DNA of 64,000 nt from Impatiens glandulifera (Eukaryota; Streptophyta; Magnoliopsida; Ericales; Balsaminaceae), in the NCBI RefSeq assembly GCF_907164915.1, contig NC_061868.1, positions 30,377,939-30,441,938 on the forward strand, in the 5' to 3' direction. The first letter of the stretch is position 1; each line of letters begins with the position of its first letter. The notes under the pieces were generated by a model. The model worked only from the letters and a program-made list of their open reading frames with translations, had not been told where the DNA came from and did not search any database. This document shows, in pieces, positions 12,378-20,792 of this stretch. Position numbers and translations under genes: made by a program.

Positions 12378-12574
12378 TGTTAGAATATAAGATAATATAT
12401 AATGTAAGATATTATCACAATATTATAAATTGTGATAATATCATTAGTATATTATATTATATCAATATTATATTATTAGTTTCCTTATAAGCCTAATGTA
12501 ATGTCTATATAATAGACATAACTTATGTAATTCAATATATACCATTCAATACAATCTTTCTTATTATTCTAACA
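12378..12574 (+). repeat. TRIM 3' LTR
   Basis: A 197-bp copy of the LTR at 11552, ending ATTCTAACA and followed by the target duplication CTAGT. Confidence 0.93.
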
Positions 12575-13119
12575 CTAGTTTTAAAAATTACTTTCCTTTT
12601 TTGGGTTTTAGGGGGATTTGGTATTTCTTGATCGAGAGGTGTAGATGTAGTTGTAGAAGCAAGAAGAGACAATGATTCAACAGTTTTTGATGACTTCGTC
12701 TTCCTCTTCTTTTTCTTCTTCTTTTCATAATGCTTCCCTGTAACCCTACAAAACAATTTTTTAGTAAAAGAAGAAAAAATAATAATTTACAAATGAAATA
12801 AAATAAACTGGTGTAATACTAATGAAAATACTATAAACACAATATAAATCAAAATACACTACCTCTTCGGCATCATTGTTAGATACATGGACAATTTTGT
12901 TGATGTTGTTACATACCGCCAAGACGATTTCTTGGTTGTTGGATACTTCCACGAGCATGTCGTTGTTGTCGTTTTGTGCCATTTTTGCAAATAATCTTTA
13001 TAGCGAAGAAGAATAGTACTAGGGTTTGAAAGTTGAAAAATGATCGTTGAGAGAGAAAAAGCGGGAAATTTTGTATTTATTCCTTCAGTTAGTGAAGTTA
13101 GTTTCACATTTATTTACTC

Positions 13120-13227
13120 ATATTAGCACTGTAAATAGACATTAAGCAAGCATCACTAGGTAGCGTTTGTTTCACTCCTATTAGCGTTGTAAATAGAAAC
13201 GAAACAAGTATAAATAGGTAGCGTTTG
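13120..13227. repeat. Subterminal tandem repeats of the decayed transposon, left part
   Basis: About two copies of a 58-60-bp unit centred on TAGGTAGCGTTTGTTTCACT and TTAGCGTTGTAAATA. The second copy is interrupted inside GCGTTTG by the copia element at 13228. The array continues at 18022. Confidence 0.8.
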
Positions 13228-13390
13228 TGATAGAGATTAATCCCATGGTTATTATTGATAAACAATGTTACAATATATACTAGTCAAAAGACTCTTAATA
13301 AGGTAAACCACTAATCTAGGAATCTAAACAAGGTAACCCACTAATCGAGGAATCTAAACAAGGTAACAAGATATATACAATATACTAATA
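13228..13390 (-). repeat. 3' LTR of the young copia element
   Basis: 163 bp, identical to 17859-18021. In element orientation it is preceded by the purine tract GGGGGTG (complement near 13391-13397). The polyprotein stop codon, complement of 13385-13387, lies just inside this LTR. Confidence 0.96.
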
Positions 13391-16300
13391 CACCCCCGCA
13401 GTCGAAACGGGAGATTCTCGGACGCTGAGACTGTCTCTGAAATCTTCAAATAGTATGCGCGGAAGTCCTTTGGTGAATATGTCAGCGATTTGAAAACGAG
13501 AAGGCATATGAAGAATGCGAACTTTACCTCTATCTACTTTTTCCCTTACAAAGTGTATGTCCATTTCGATGTGTTTGGTACGTTGATGTTGGACCGGATT
13601 TTGGGAGAGATAAATCGCACTTATGTTGTCGCAGTAGACCAGTGTGGCTTTGTCCAATGAGATACGAAGTTCTAACAATAAATTGCGAAGCCAACAGGAT
13701 TCGGAGACAACATTGGCAACTCCTCTATATTCAGCTTCAGCACTAGAACGAGAAAGTGTGGATTGCCGTTTTGACGACCAAGACAGAAGATTATCGCCTA
13801 GGAAGACGCAATAGCCAGATGTAGAGCGACGGGTATCTGGACATCCTCCCCAGTCTGCATCAGTATATGAAACGAGTGTAGACAGTGAGGATTTGTAAAG
13901 ATGAAGGCCATAGTGCTTTGTACCCTGTAAGTATCGAATGATTCTGTGTAAGGCAGCCAAGTGAGCCTCTTTCGGATCATGCATGTGGAGGCAAATTTGC
14001 TGGACTGCATATGAAATATCAGGACGTGTGAAAGTAAGATACTGTAGTGCTCCGGCTAAACTTCTGTAATGAGTGGGGTCAGAGACTGGTGGACTAGTTG
14101 ATTTTCCAAGTTTGCCATTTGTATCGACCGGCGTTTGTGTTGATTTGCAAGTAGACATTCCAGCACGATCAATAATTTCTTCAGCATATTTCTTCTGACT
14201 AAGACAAAGTCCATCCTTAGTATACGATACAGCAACTCCCAAGAAATAGCTTAATTTACCTAAATCCTTCATAGCAAATTCTGCGCCTAAGCTTTTCATG
14301 AGAGTCTGACGTAACTGATCAGACGAAGCCGTAATGATAATGTCATCAACATACAAGAGTAGATAGGCAATTTCGGACCCATGTTGATAGATAAAAAGCG
14401 AATGATCAGTCGTGCTGTGTGTAAAACCGATTGTAGAGACAAAATCTGCAAACCTTTGATACCAAGCACGAGGAGCTTGTTTTAAGCCGTATAAAGATTT
14501 GCGCAATAAACAAACATGGTCGGGAAAGATTTTGTCTCTAAAACCGAAAGGCTGATGCATGTAAACTGTTTCGTTGAGATTACCATGTAAAAATGCATTC
14601 TTGACGTCCATTTGGTGAATGGACCAAGACTTCGATAAAGCAATGCTCAGAACAGTTCGTATGGTGGCTGGTTTGACAACAGGACTAAAGGTTTCTTCAC
14701 AATTGATTCCAATCTGCTGAGACCTGCCATCACCAACAAGACGGGCTTTATGCCTCTCAAAAGAGCCGTCAGAGTTAGTTTTATGCTTAAAAATCCACAT
14801 GCATCGTATAATATCAACACCCTGAGGACGCGGAACCAAGTCCCAAGTCTTATTACTAATTAAAGCGTTAAACTCATCGTCCATGGCGGCTTTCCAATTC
14901 GGGTCTGATAAAGCTAACTTTGGGTTTTTGGGAATAGGCGATGGAGATGTGAGTGTGTTTAGATTGAAAATGCGTTTTGGACAGACAATCCCATCCATTG
15001 CGCGGGTTCGTATTGTCCGTGTTGGATTGATGATGGTTGGTGAATGATTTGGACGGTTTGGTCTTGTGGACGGGCTGGTCGTGTTTGGGTTTGGGCCTGG
15101 TGAAGTGGTGATGGGTGATGGTGGGTTTGGTGGAGTGTGTTGAGTTGATAATGGGCTCGGTAATGGAGTGTTGTTTGGTGGGGAAATGGACTCGGTGATG
15201 GGCGGGGTTTGGATGTGTATTGGGATGGTTATTGGTTCGGATTGAGATGGGTGAGTTGAGTTTGGGTTTTGGACAAGAGAAAAGGGAAATTTTGTTTCGT
15301 CAAAAATGACGTGACGAGAGATGATAAATCTTTTTGAGGCTGGGTCGTAGCATTTGTAGCCGCGATGATTAGAGGGGTATCCTAAAAAGACACAAGGGGT
15401 AGAGCGTTTATGAAGTTTGTGAATAGTGGTTGGAGGAAGAAGAGGATAGCAAAGACAACCGAAAATTTTTAGGTGAGAGTAAGAAGGAGTTCGGTTATAT
15501 AGAAGTTGAGTGGGTGAGAAATTTCGAATTTGTTTATTTGGAAGAATATTTAGGAGATAAGTGGTCATTTCGAGGGCGTGATGCCAAAAATTTAACGGGA
15601 GAGAAGCATGAGTAAGCAATGTTCGAATCATGTTATTTATGGTGCGTATTTTTCTTTCTGCTTTACCATTTTGAGGAGAAGTATAGGGGCAAGAGAGGCG
15701 AAATTGTAGACCATTTTTGTCACAAAATGTACGAAATTGACTGTTGTTATATTCAGTTCCGTTGTCACATTGGATTGTTTTAATGGGCTTTTGAAATTGT
15801 GTTTGAATTTGATTTTGAAGTGTAGAGAAGACGGAGAATACTTGGGATTTGTTTCCAATTGGAAAAGTCCAAAGGAAATTTGTGTAATCATCAAGAAACA
15901 GAATATAGTATTTATGTCCATTTGTACTTAGCACAGGCGACGTCCACAAATCACTATGAATAATATCGAATGGGGAAGTAGTATAAGAGACAGAATTGGT
16001 AAATGGTAACTTAACTTGTTTACCAAAGATGCAAGACTCACAGAGTTTAGACCCTAAAACGGGCTTACAAGAAATAGAATTTGATTTATTGAGAGAATGC
16101 AAAATATCGACACCGGGGTGTCCTAATCTATTATGCCATAAATTTGACGAAATTGCAGTAAACGAAGAATTAGTTGGGGGTTTTTGGCTTTGGCTCGACA
16201 GAGAGAGTGGGTAGAGATCCCCCGAGCTATTGTTCCTCATGATAACCTTCCCCGTCTGGAAATCCTTTACAGAAAAACCAAGTGAGTCAAATTCTACAGA

Positions 16301-17770
16301 GACGTTGTTATCACGAGTAAACCGACGAATAGATATAAGATTTTTAATGAGTTTGGGAGCATGTAGAACATTGTTCAGAAGTAAGGGTGGTAAGGGTGGT
16401 TTTAAGTTAGTTTTACCAATACCGCGAATCGGGATTTCCTGTCCACTCCCAACAATGATATTTTTAACACAATTTAAATTAGAATAAGGCGAGAGACTAC
16501 CTGAGTTGGGTGTCATGTGTGAAGTTGCTCCCGAATCCATGTACCAAGTATCGTCAGGCGGAGTAAGGGATAAAGTGTGCATCGCCTGATTGATATCGGT
16601 TGCAACGTAACTTTGGGGCTGCTGCTGGCTCGTCTCAGCCATGTAGGCCTGCTGTGGCCGAGAACCGAGTACGCCTGCTCCTGCTGTCCGAGTGTGTTGC
16701 TGCTGATAGCCAGAACCGCGCCAGGAGGCGCCTTGTTGCTGTTGACCAGATGCGTGCCAGGGGGCGCTTTGCTGCTGCGGCCAGATCTGTTGTGTCGGGT
16801 AGGGACAAGGGGGTGCTGTCCAGCCCGCAGGCGCCCACTGTGCCCATTGCTGTTGGCCAGGAGGTGCCCAGAATTGCTGCTGCTGGTGGTATGTGCGGCT
16901 GGTGTTGCGACCGCGTCCTCTGCCGCGCTGGCTGCGTCCTCGGCCCTGGCCGGCCTGTTCCTGCGCGCTAGAGGTGCCCTGCTGCTGCTGCTGGCCGGTA
17001 GCACGGGCTGATTGGCTAGAGTTGTTTCCGCGGCCTTGGCTACGATCGTCCGAGGCAATAAAAGAGGTGTTTGTGTGGACGAATTCATCCTTCCTTGTTT
17101 CAACAAGGAGCAAATCAGATCTAGCATCGTAGAAAGATGGGAGAGGCTTCTTTTGACCTATTATGGTGGCGATTGTTTCGTAGTTTTCATTCAAACCCCC
17201 AAGTAGACGCAACACCAGTCGATTTTCAGAAACGGGGCAATCAACATTAGCAAGTTGATCCGCAATCATCTTCAATTCAGTGCAATAAGCACTCATGTTT
17301 GGGAAATCATTGAGACGAATTTGAGAAAACCTATTTTCAAGATACATAGCGCGAGAACCTGTGTTATCTTGAAATATATTCGCTAAACGTTCCCAAGCCT
17401 GAGCAGCCGTCATACCAGGTTTTTGGATCGTGTTTAGTAGATCCTTGGATATTGTTCCAAATATCCATTGCTTGACAAGGGCGTCAAGGCGTTTCCACAG
17501 AAGAGAGTCGGTCTCGGAAGATGTTGAAGGTGTTTCGGAGGCGTTGGGAGTTTTTGGTTTGAGATGTTCGTAAACATTGTGAATCAAGCAGTGGTTTTCG
17601 AGAAGGTCTGCCCAAGAGAGATATTCCTCGCTACCCATCTCTAGGGTGATAGGAATTATGGAGCGGAGATTGTTAACAGAGAAAGCAGAGTGGTATTGAG
17701 AAACAGACATGGTGGTGGGCGTCTGACTTTGATTGGAGGAGGAGTCTGAATTAGTAGGTGGGACAGACAT
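13385..17770 (-). CDS. Copia Gag-Pol polyprotein, intact, 1461 residues
   Basis: The frame is open back to 17896, but the likely start is the Met at 17770 (MSVPPTNSDSSSN), the first after the PBS. In order: a UBN2/retrotran_gag-type Gag (about residues 25-250); a Q/G/R-rich basic region (about 260-410) with no CCHC knuckle; the aspartic protease motif WYMDSGATSHM (about 436); the pre-integrase LWHNRLGHP (about 568); an integrase core with HSDLW, DNGTEY and PQNGKAER; reverse transcriptase with MDVKNAFLHG and the catalytic YVDDI; and RNase H with SSAEAEYR, YCDN and RTKHIEMD. It ends six bases into the 3' LTR. Length and order match RE1-type polyproteins. No stop or frameshift was seen. Confidence 0.97.
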   Translation of the reverse strand: MSVPPTNSDSSSNQSQTPTTMSVSQYHSAFSVNNLRSIIPITLEMGSEEYLSWADLLENHCLIHNVYEHLKPKTPNASETPSTSSETDSLLWKRLDALVKQWIFGTISKDLLNTIQKPGMTAAQAWERLANIFQDNTGSRAMYLENRFSQIRLNDFPNMSAYCTELKMIADQLANVDCPVSENRLVLRLLGGLNENYETIATIIGQKKPLPSFYDARSDLLLVETRKDEFVHTNTSFIASDDRSQGRGNNSSQSARATGQQQQQGTSSAQEQAGQGRGRSQRGRGRGRNTSRTYHQQQQFWAPPGQQQWAQWAPAGWTAPPCPYPTQQIWPQQQSAPWHASGQQQQGASWRGSGYQQQHTRTAGAGVLGSRPQQAYMAETSQQQPQSYVATDINQAMHTLSLTPPDDTWYMDSGATSHMTPNSGSLSPYSNLNCVKNIIVGSGQEIPIRGIGKTNLKPPLPPLLLNNVLHAPKLIKNLISIRRFTRDNNVSVEFDSLGFSVKDFQTGKVIMRNNSSGDLYPLSLSSQSQKPPTNSSFTAISSNLWHNRLGHPGVDILHSLNKSNSISCKPVLGSKLCESCIFGKQVKLPFTNSVSYTTSPFDIIHSDLWTSPVLSTNGHKYYILFLDDYTNFLWTFPIGNKSQVFSVFSTLQNQIQTQFQKPIKTIQCDNGTEYNNSQFRTFCDKNGLQFRLSCPYTSPQNGKAERKIRTINNMIRTLLTHASLPLNFWHHALEMTTYLLNILPNKQIRNFSPTQLLYNRTPSYSHLKIFGCLCYPLLPPTTIHKLHKRSTPCVFLGYPSNHRGYKCYDPASKRFIISRHVIFDETKFPFSLVQNPNSTHPSQSEPITIPIHIQTPPITESISPPNNTPLPSPLSTQHTPPNPPSPITTSPGPNPNTTSPSTRPNRPNHSPTIINPTRTIRTRAMDGIVCPKRIFNLNTLTSPSPIPKNPKLALSDPNWKAAMDDEFNALISNKTWDLVPRPQGVDIIRCMWIFKHKTNSDGSFERHKARLVGDGRSQQIGINCEETFSPVVKPATIRTVLSIALSKSWSIHQMDVKNAFLHGNLNETVYMHQPFGFRDKIFPDHVCLLRKSLYGLKQAPRAWYQRFADFVSTIGFTHSTTDHSLFIYQHGSEIAYLLLYVDDIIITASSDQLRQTLMKSLGAEFAMKDLGKLSYFLGVAVSYTKDGLCLSQKKYAEEIIDRAGMSTCKSTQTPVDTNGKLGKSTSPPVSDPTHYRSLAGALQYLTFTRPDISYAVQQICLHMHDPKEAHLAALHRIIRYLQGTKHYGLHLYKSSLSTLVSYTDADWGGCPDTRRSTSGYCVFLGDNLLSWSSKRQSTLSRSSAEAEYRGVANVVSESCWLRNLLLELRISLDKATLVYCDNISAIYLSQNPVQHQRTKHIEMDIHFVREKVDRGKVRILHMPSRFQIADIFTKGLPRILFEDFRDSLSVRESPVSTAGVY

Positions 17771-17846
17771 TAGAAGTTTGTGCGTGAGGCAGCAAGGTGG
17801 GAGGAAGAGAAAAAAAAATTCGATTGATGATCTTGAGAGGATCTTT

Positions 17847-17858
17847 ACTCTGATACCA
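17847..17858 (-). other. Primer-binding site of the young copia element
   Basis: The minus strand reads TGGTATCAGAGT directly after the 5' LTR, matching the 3' end of initiator tRNA-Met. It sets the element's orientation. Confidence 0.95.
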
Positions 17859-18021
17859 TGATAGAGATTAATCCCATGGTTATTATTGATAAACAATGTT
17901 ACAATATATACTAGTCAAAAGACTCTTAATAAGGTAAACCACTAATCTAGGAATCTAAACAAGGTAACCCACTAATCGAGGAATCTAAACAAGGTAACAA
18001 GATATATACAATATACTAATA
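17859..18021 (-). repeat. 5' LTR of the young copia element
   Basis: 163 bp, identical to 13228-13390. GTTTG, the target duplication, follows at 18022-18026. The LTR contains an internal direct repeat, GAATCTAAACAAGGTAAC, present twice. Confidence 0.96.
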
Positions 18022-18160
18022 GTTTGTTTCACTCATATGAGCGATGTAAAAACGTAGTGAAGAAAATTTCACTAGGTAACGATTGTTACACTCATATAAG
18101 CGTTGTAAATACATAGTGTAGCAATGTTCACTGGTTAACGCTTGTTTCACCATTTTTAAT
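18022..18160. repeat. Subterminal tandem repeats of the decayed transposon, right part
   Basis: Continuation of the array at 13120-13227 beyond the copia insertion. TTTCACTCATATGAGCGATGTAAA, CACTAGGTAACGATTG and a further diverged copy near 18120-18150 follow the same roughly 60-bp spacing. Confidence 0.75.
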
Positions 18161-18631
18161 TCCCCAGTGGGTTTTATATGAAGCCATAAATGTTTTTAAC
18201 TGAAGAACGCATAAAAGTTTTTATATTAATGTGTTAGTGATTTTATATAAAATTTCTTAAAGGCATAAAAAATTATAAAACAGAGTGAAGCGAAGAAAGC
18301 TTCACTAAATAGCGTCTCGCTTCATTTAATTTTACATTGCGCTTCTCATTAACCCGAAAATAAATTCGGGTTCTGAATATCTCTCTTTGTTTTAACTCGC
18401 GGACTGATTTAATAATAAAATAATAACGTTACCTTCTGTGATCCGGAGCAGGGGAATACTTGATAGCAAAAGAATCGAGTTGATTTAAACCCCACTATTA
18501 TTTAACTTTAAAAAATATTTTAAAGGGAGACCTGTTAAGTTATGAAATTTTTGAAATTATTTAATAAGTTTTGGTGGGTGTAACTGGGGACTGTTACAAG
18601 ATTGTACTCCAAAAGCAATAATATGAATCAT

Positions 18632-20182
18632 TATATATACCGTAGGATTTGTTGTCCCTTTAAATGACCCACAAGCTGCCCGCGTAGTAATTATAAAAAA
18701 AAAATGTTTTGTTACTGCTGATCGAGGGCCTTGTTTCTCGATCTCTTCTCTCTCCTCCCTGTCTAAAACAATCTCTCATAATTTCTTCAAACTAACCGAT
18801 GTATTTACTTTGAGAGAAAGGAACTCCAAACTAGGATTTTTCAAAATCTCAACATCTTCGTTTTCGTCTCAAATCGTCTTCTCTACAGTTCTAATCTTTC
18901 ACGACCTGTGAAGCTCGTCTTCGTGGGTCAGTCGTTTACCTGCCCACGGTTATTGATTATGCTCTCTTGTTGCTTGAAGTTCATGAAATACTAGAGACAT
19001 TTGTTTAGATTCAAGTTTAATATTTGTTTTGAATATACTTATTATTACACTCAAAACAACATTGTATTGTGACTTAAATTTAACAGAGATAATAGTTTAA
19101 GTGTTTAACTATAAATATTATTCAATTATCTAAACTAAGTATTAATGATTAGAGTTATAAAACTTATATACAAGATCCCGATAAATCTCCTGTCACTTTC
19201 AAGATAAGAACCACTAAACTATTTCCTTAAAAAAGTTGTGCAAATGAGGCACTTGACCTAGTACATTCTCATAATATGTAAATGAGACATTCTCATACTT
19301 CATTTATTTGATAAATATGTTACCTGAAGTGTATAGATATAATTTAGATAATTGTTATATGTTTAATTAATTGGGCCAGGAATATGTTATAATAGTTATC
19401 GTAATTGTTATATACTTAATTTGTGAGATAAATATAAGATATTTCTGAACCAATTAATTAAGCATATAACAATTACCTATATTATATTTATATGCCTTCA
19501 TTTAACCTATCTATCAAATCAAATAAATGAAGTATGAGAATGTCTCATTTATAAGAATGTATTAGGTCAAGTGTTTCATTTGCACACAAAAAAATTAAGA
19601 AAATAATTTACTGTTTTTTATCTTGAAAGTGCCAGAAAATTTCTTTTGCATTCAAGTTTTTATAACTCAATTAAGTAATACTTAGTTTAGATAATTGAAA
19701 ATATTTATAGTTAAACATTTAAATTATAATCTCTGTTAAATTTAAGTCGCCCTACAATGTTGTTTGGATTGAGTATATTAATAAGTATATTCAAAACCAA
19801 TGTTAAACTTGAATCCAAACAAATACCTCTAGTATTTCGGGCAGCAAGAGAGCATAATCGATTGACCGACGAAGGCGAATGTTGAGCCAACAAACCATAG
19901 CTTCACAGGTTGCAAGAGATTAGAACTGTAGAGAAGACGATTTGAGACGAAGACAACTATCATTGAGATTTTGAAAAACCCTAGCTTTGAGCCCCTTTCT
20001 CTATAGCGTAAATGTATTTGTCAGTGTGAAGAAATTGTGAGAAATTGTTTTAGAGGGAGAGAAGAGAGATGGGGTCGGGCAGCAGTAAAAATACATTTTT
20101 CTTATAATTGAGAACGACATTTTAAAACGGCACAGCTTGCGGAACATTTAAAGGGACAGCAGATCTGGCCCCATATATACCC
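18632..20182. mobile_element. 1.55-kb foldback element (long inverted repeat)
   Basis: The left half (about 18632-19400) and the right half (about 19410-20182) are diverged reverse complements with almost no spacer. Matching landmarks include TGTCCCTTTAAATG at both ends, CGTCTCAAATCGTCTTCTC with its complement, ATGCTCTCTTG with its complement, and TTAATTAATTGG beside the centre. Both arms carry gene-leader-like sequence: CT-rich runs, AGGGTTTTTCAAAATCTCAA-like text and a short ATG-started frame. No transposase is present. Exact ends and target duplication are unclear. It could be a foldback/MULE-like element or an inverted duplication of a gene's 5' region. Confidence 0.75.
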
Positions 20183-20792
20183 TTATAAATCAGTCCTAAA
20201 ATAATACATTGTCCCACTAAACAGAAAAATATTTTGATTCCCTTATGTTCATAAATCATCTCTACACAATATTGTTCTATTTCTAAAGTGATAACAAGAA
20301 TTAACAAAGTTAACAAAAAAAATAAAAATAAAGGAGCATTGCACAAGTTTTGGAAGCAAAATCATATTTGCACATAATTTTTAAACTATATGTACTTGAA
20401 CACTCGATCAATGTATCTACTCCTAATTTCCAACTACTAATCAAAACTATGTTCAAAACATGATAAAAAATTGAAAATAGGGCATATTCCTCATCAAATA
20501 ATTAGAAGAGATATTATACCAAATTACTATTCCAAATTGTACATTACATACTGGATATTACACCAATTAAAAGAGAAAAGCAAAACTCAATTATTGGTTT
20601 AATATCACATTGAAACAAAAAAAACAAAAAACAAAGATAATACTGGAAATATGTTGCAGGAAAAACATTACATGACCAAAAGACATTTCAGTTTAAGAAG
20701 AATTGTTGCAGAAACAAATGTACAAGGATAGATTTCTAATGAAATGGTCAAGGGAAAAAACAACAGAAGAAACTCACTCTTATTCTCTCTAG
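20183..20792. other. Downstream region of RAR1
   Basis: No gene is visible. The minus-strand frame over 20122-20346 is hydrophobic but short, overlaps the foldback edge and has no recognisable domain. The stretch just below the RAR1 stop is A/T-rich and probably holds the 3' UTR and polyadenylation signals, such as AATAAA-like motifs on the minus strand. Confidence 0.5.

Larger units (their letters stand above)
11552..12574 (+). mobile_element. TRIM (terminal-repeat retrotransposon in miniature)
   Basis: This small element has two near-identical LTRs (11552-11750 and 12378-12574), both TGTTAGAATATAAG...CTAACA. TGGTATCAGAGCC (tRNA-Met PBS) directly follows the first LTR and a purine-rich GAGGAGGGA directly precedes the second. 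A perfect 5-bp target duplication, CTAGT, lies at 11547-11551 and 12575-12579. The 627-bp interior has no retroviral protein and must rely on an autonomous copia for movement. I saw only small LTR differences, including a 2-bp length difference, so the insertion is fairly recent. Confidence 0.93.
13228..18021 (-). mobile_element. Full-length young Ty1/copia element (RE1-like), potentially autonomous
   Basis: Two 163-bp LTRs (13228-13390 and 17859-18021) read identically base for base. They are flanked by the target duplication GTTTG at 13223-13227 and 18022-18026. The interior has a tRNA-Met PBS, a single polyprotein frame without interruption, and a G-rich polypurine tract. LTR ends are TG...TA rather than TG...CA. 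Identical LTRs and an open frame mean insertion was very recent on an evolutionary scale. It landed in a subterminal repeat of the older transposon. All parts needed for movement appear present; activity is inferred only. Confidence 0.97.
8905..18380 (-). mobile_element. Decayed DNA transposon with Ulp1/C48 remnant, split by two retrotransposons
   Basis: The DNA between the copia LTR and about 18380, outside the TRIM and the young copia, looks like one old minus-strand transposon. Gene-like minus-strand pieces run from an ATG at 12982 (MAQNDNNDML) through a lysine-rich segment near 12600-12750 and an acidic stretch near 10021-10239 to a Ulp1-like tail at 9065. Upstream of the first ATG lie tandem motifs with TAGCGTTTG...TTTCACTC, continuing beyond the young copia, like the subterminal repeats of CACTA or MULE elements. 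Some units contain CACTAGGTAGCG. I could not define terminal inverted repeats, so the superfamily is open (Ulp1-carrying MULE or CACTA), and its left part may be missing. Confidence 0.5.

Noticed and set aside
16577..17206. Several long plus-strand frames with Arg/Leu/Ala-rich products
   Set aside because: They are antisense shadows of the Q/G/R-rich region of the young copia polyprotein, which has clear catalytic motifs on the minus strand.
20122..20346. Small membrane protein gene on the minus strand
   Set aside because: The hydrophobic frame overlaps the foldback edge, has no conserved features, and such frames are common in AT-rich DNA.
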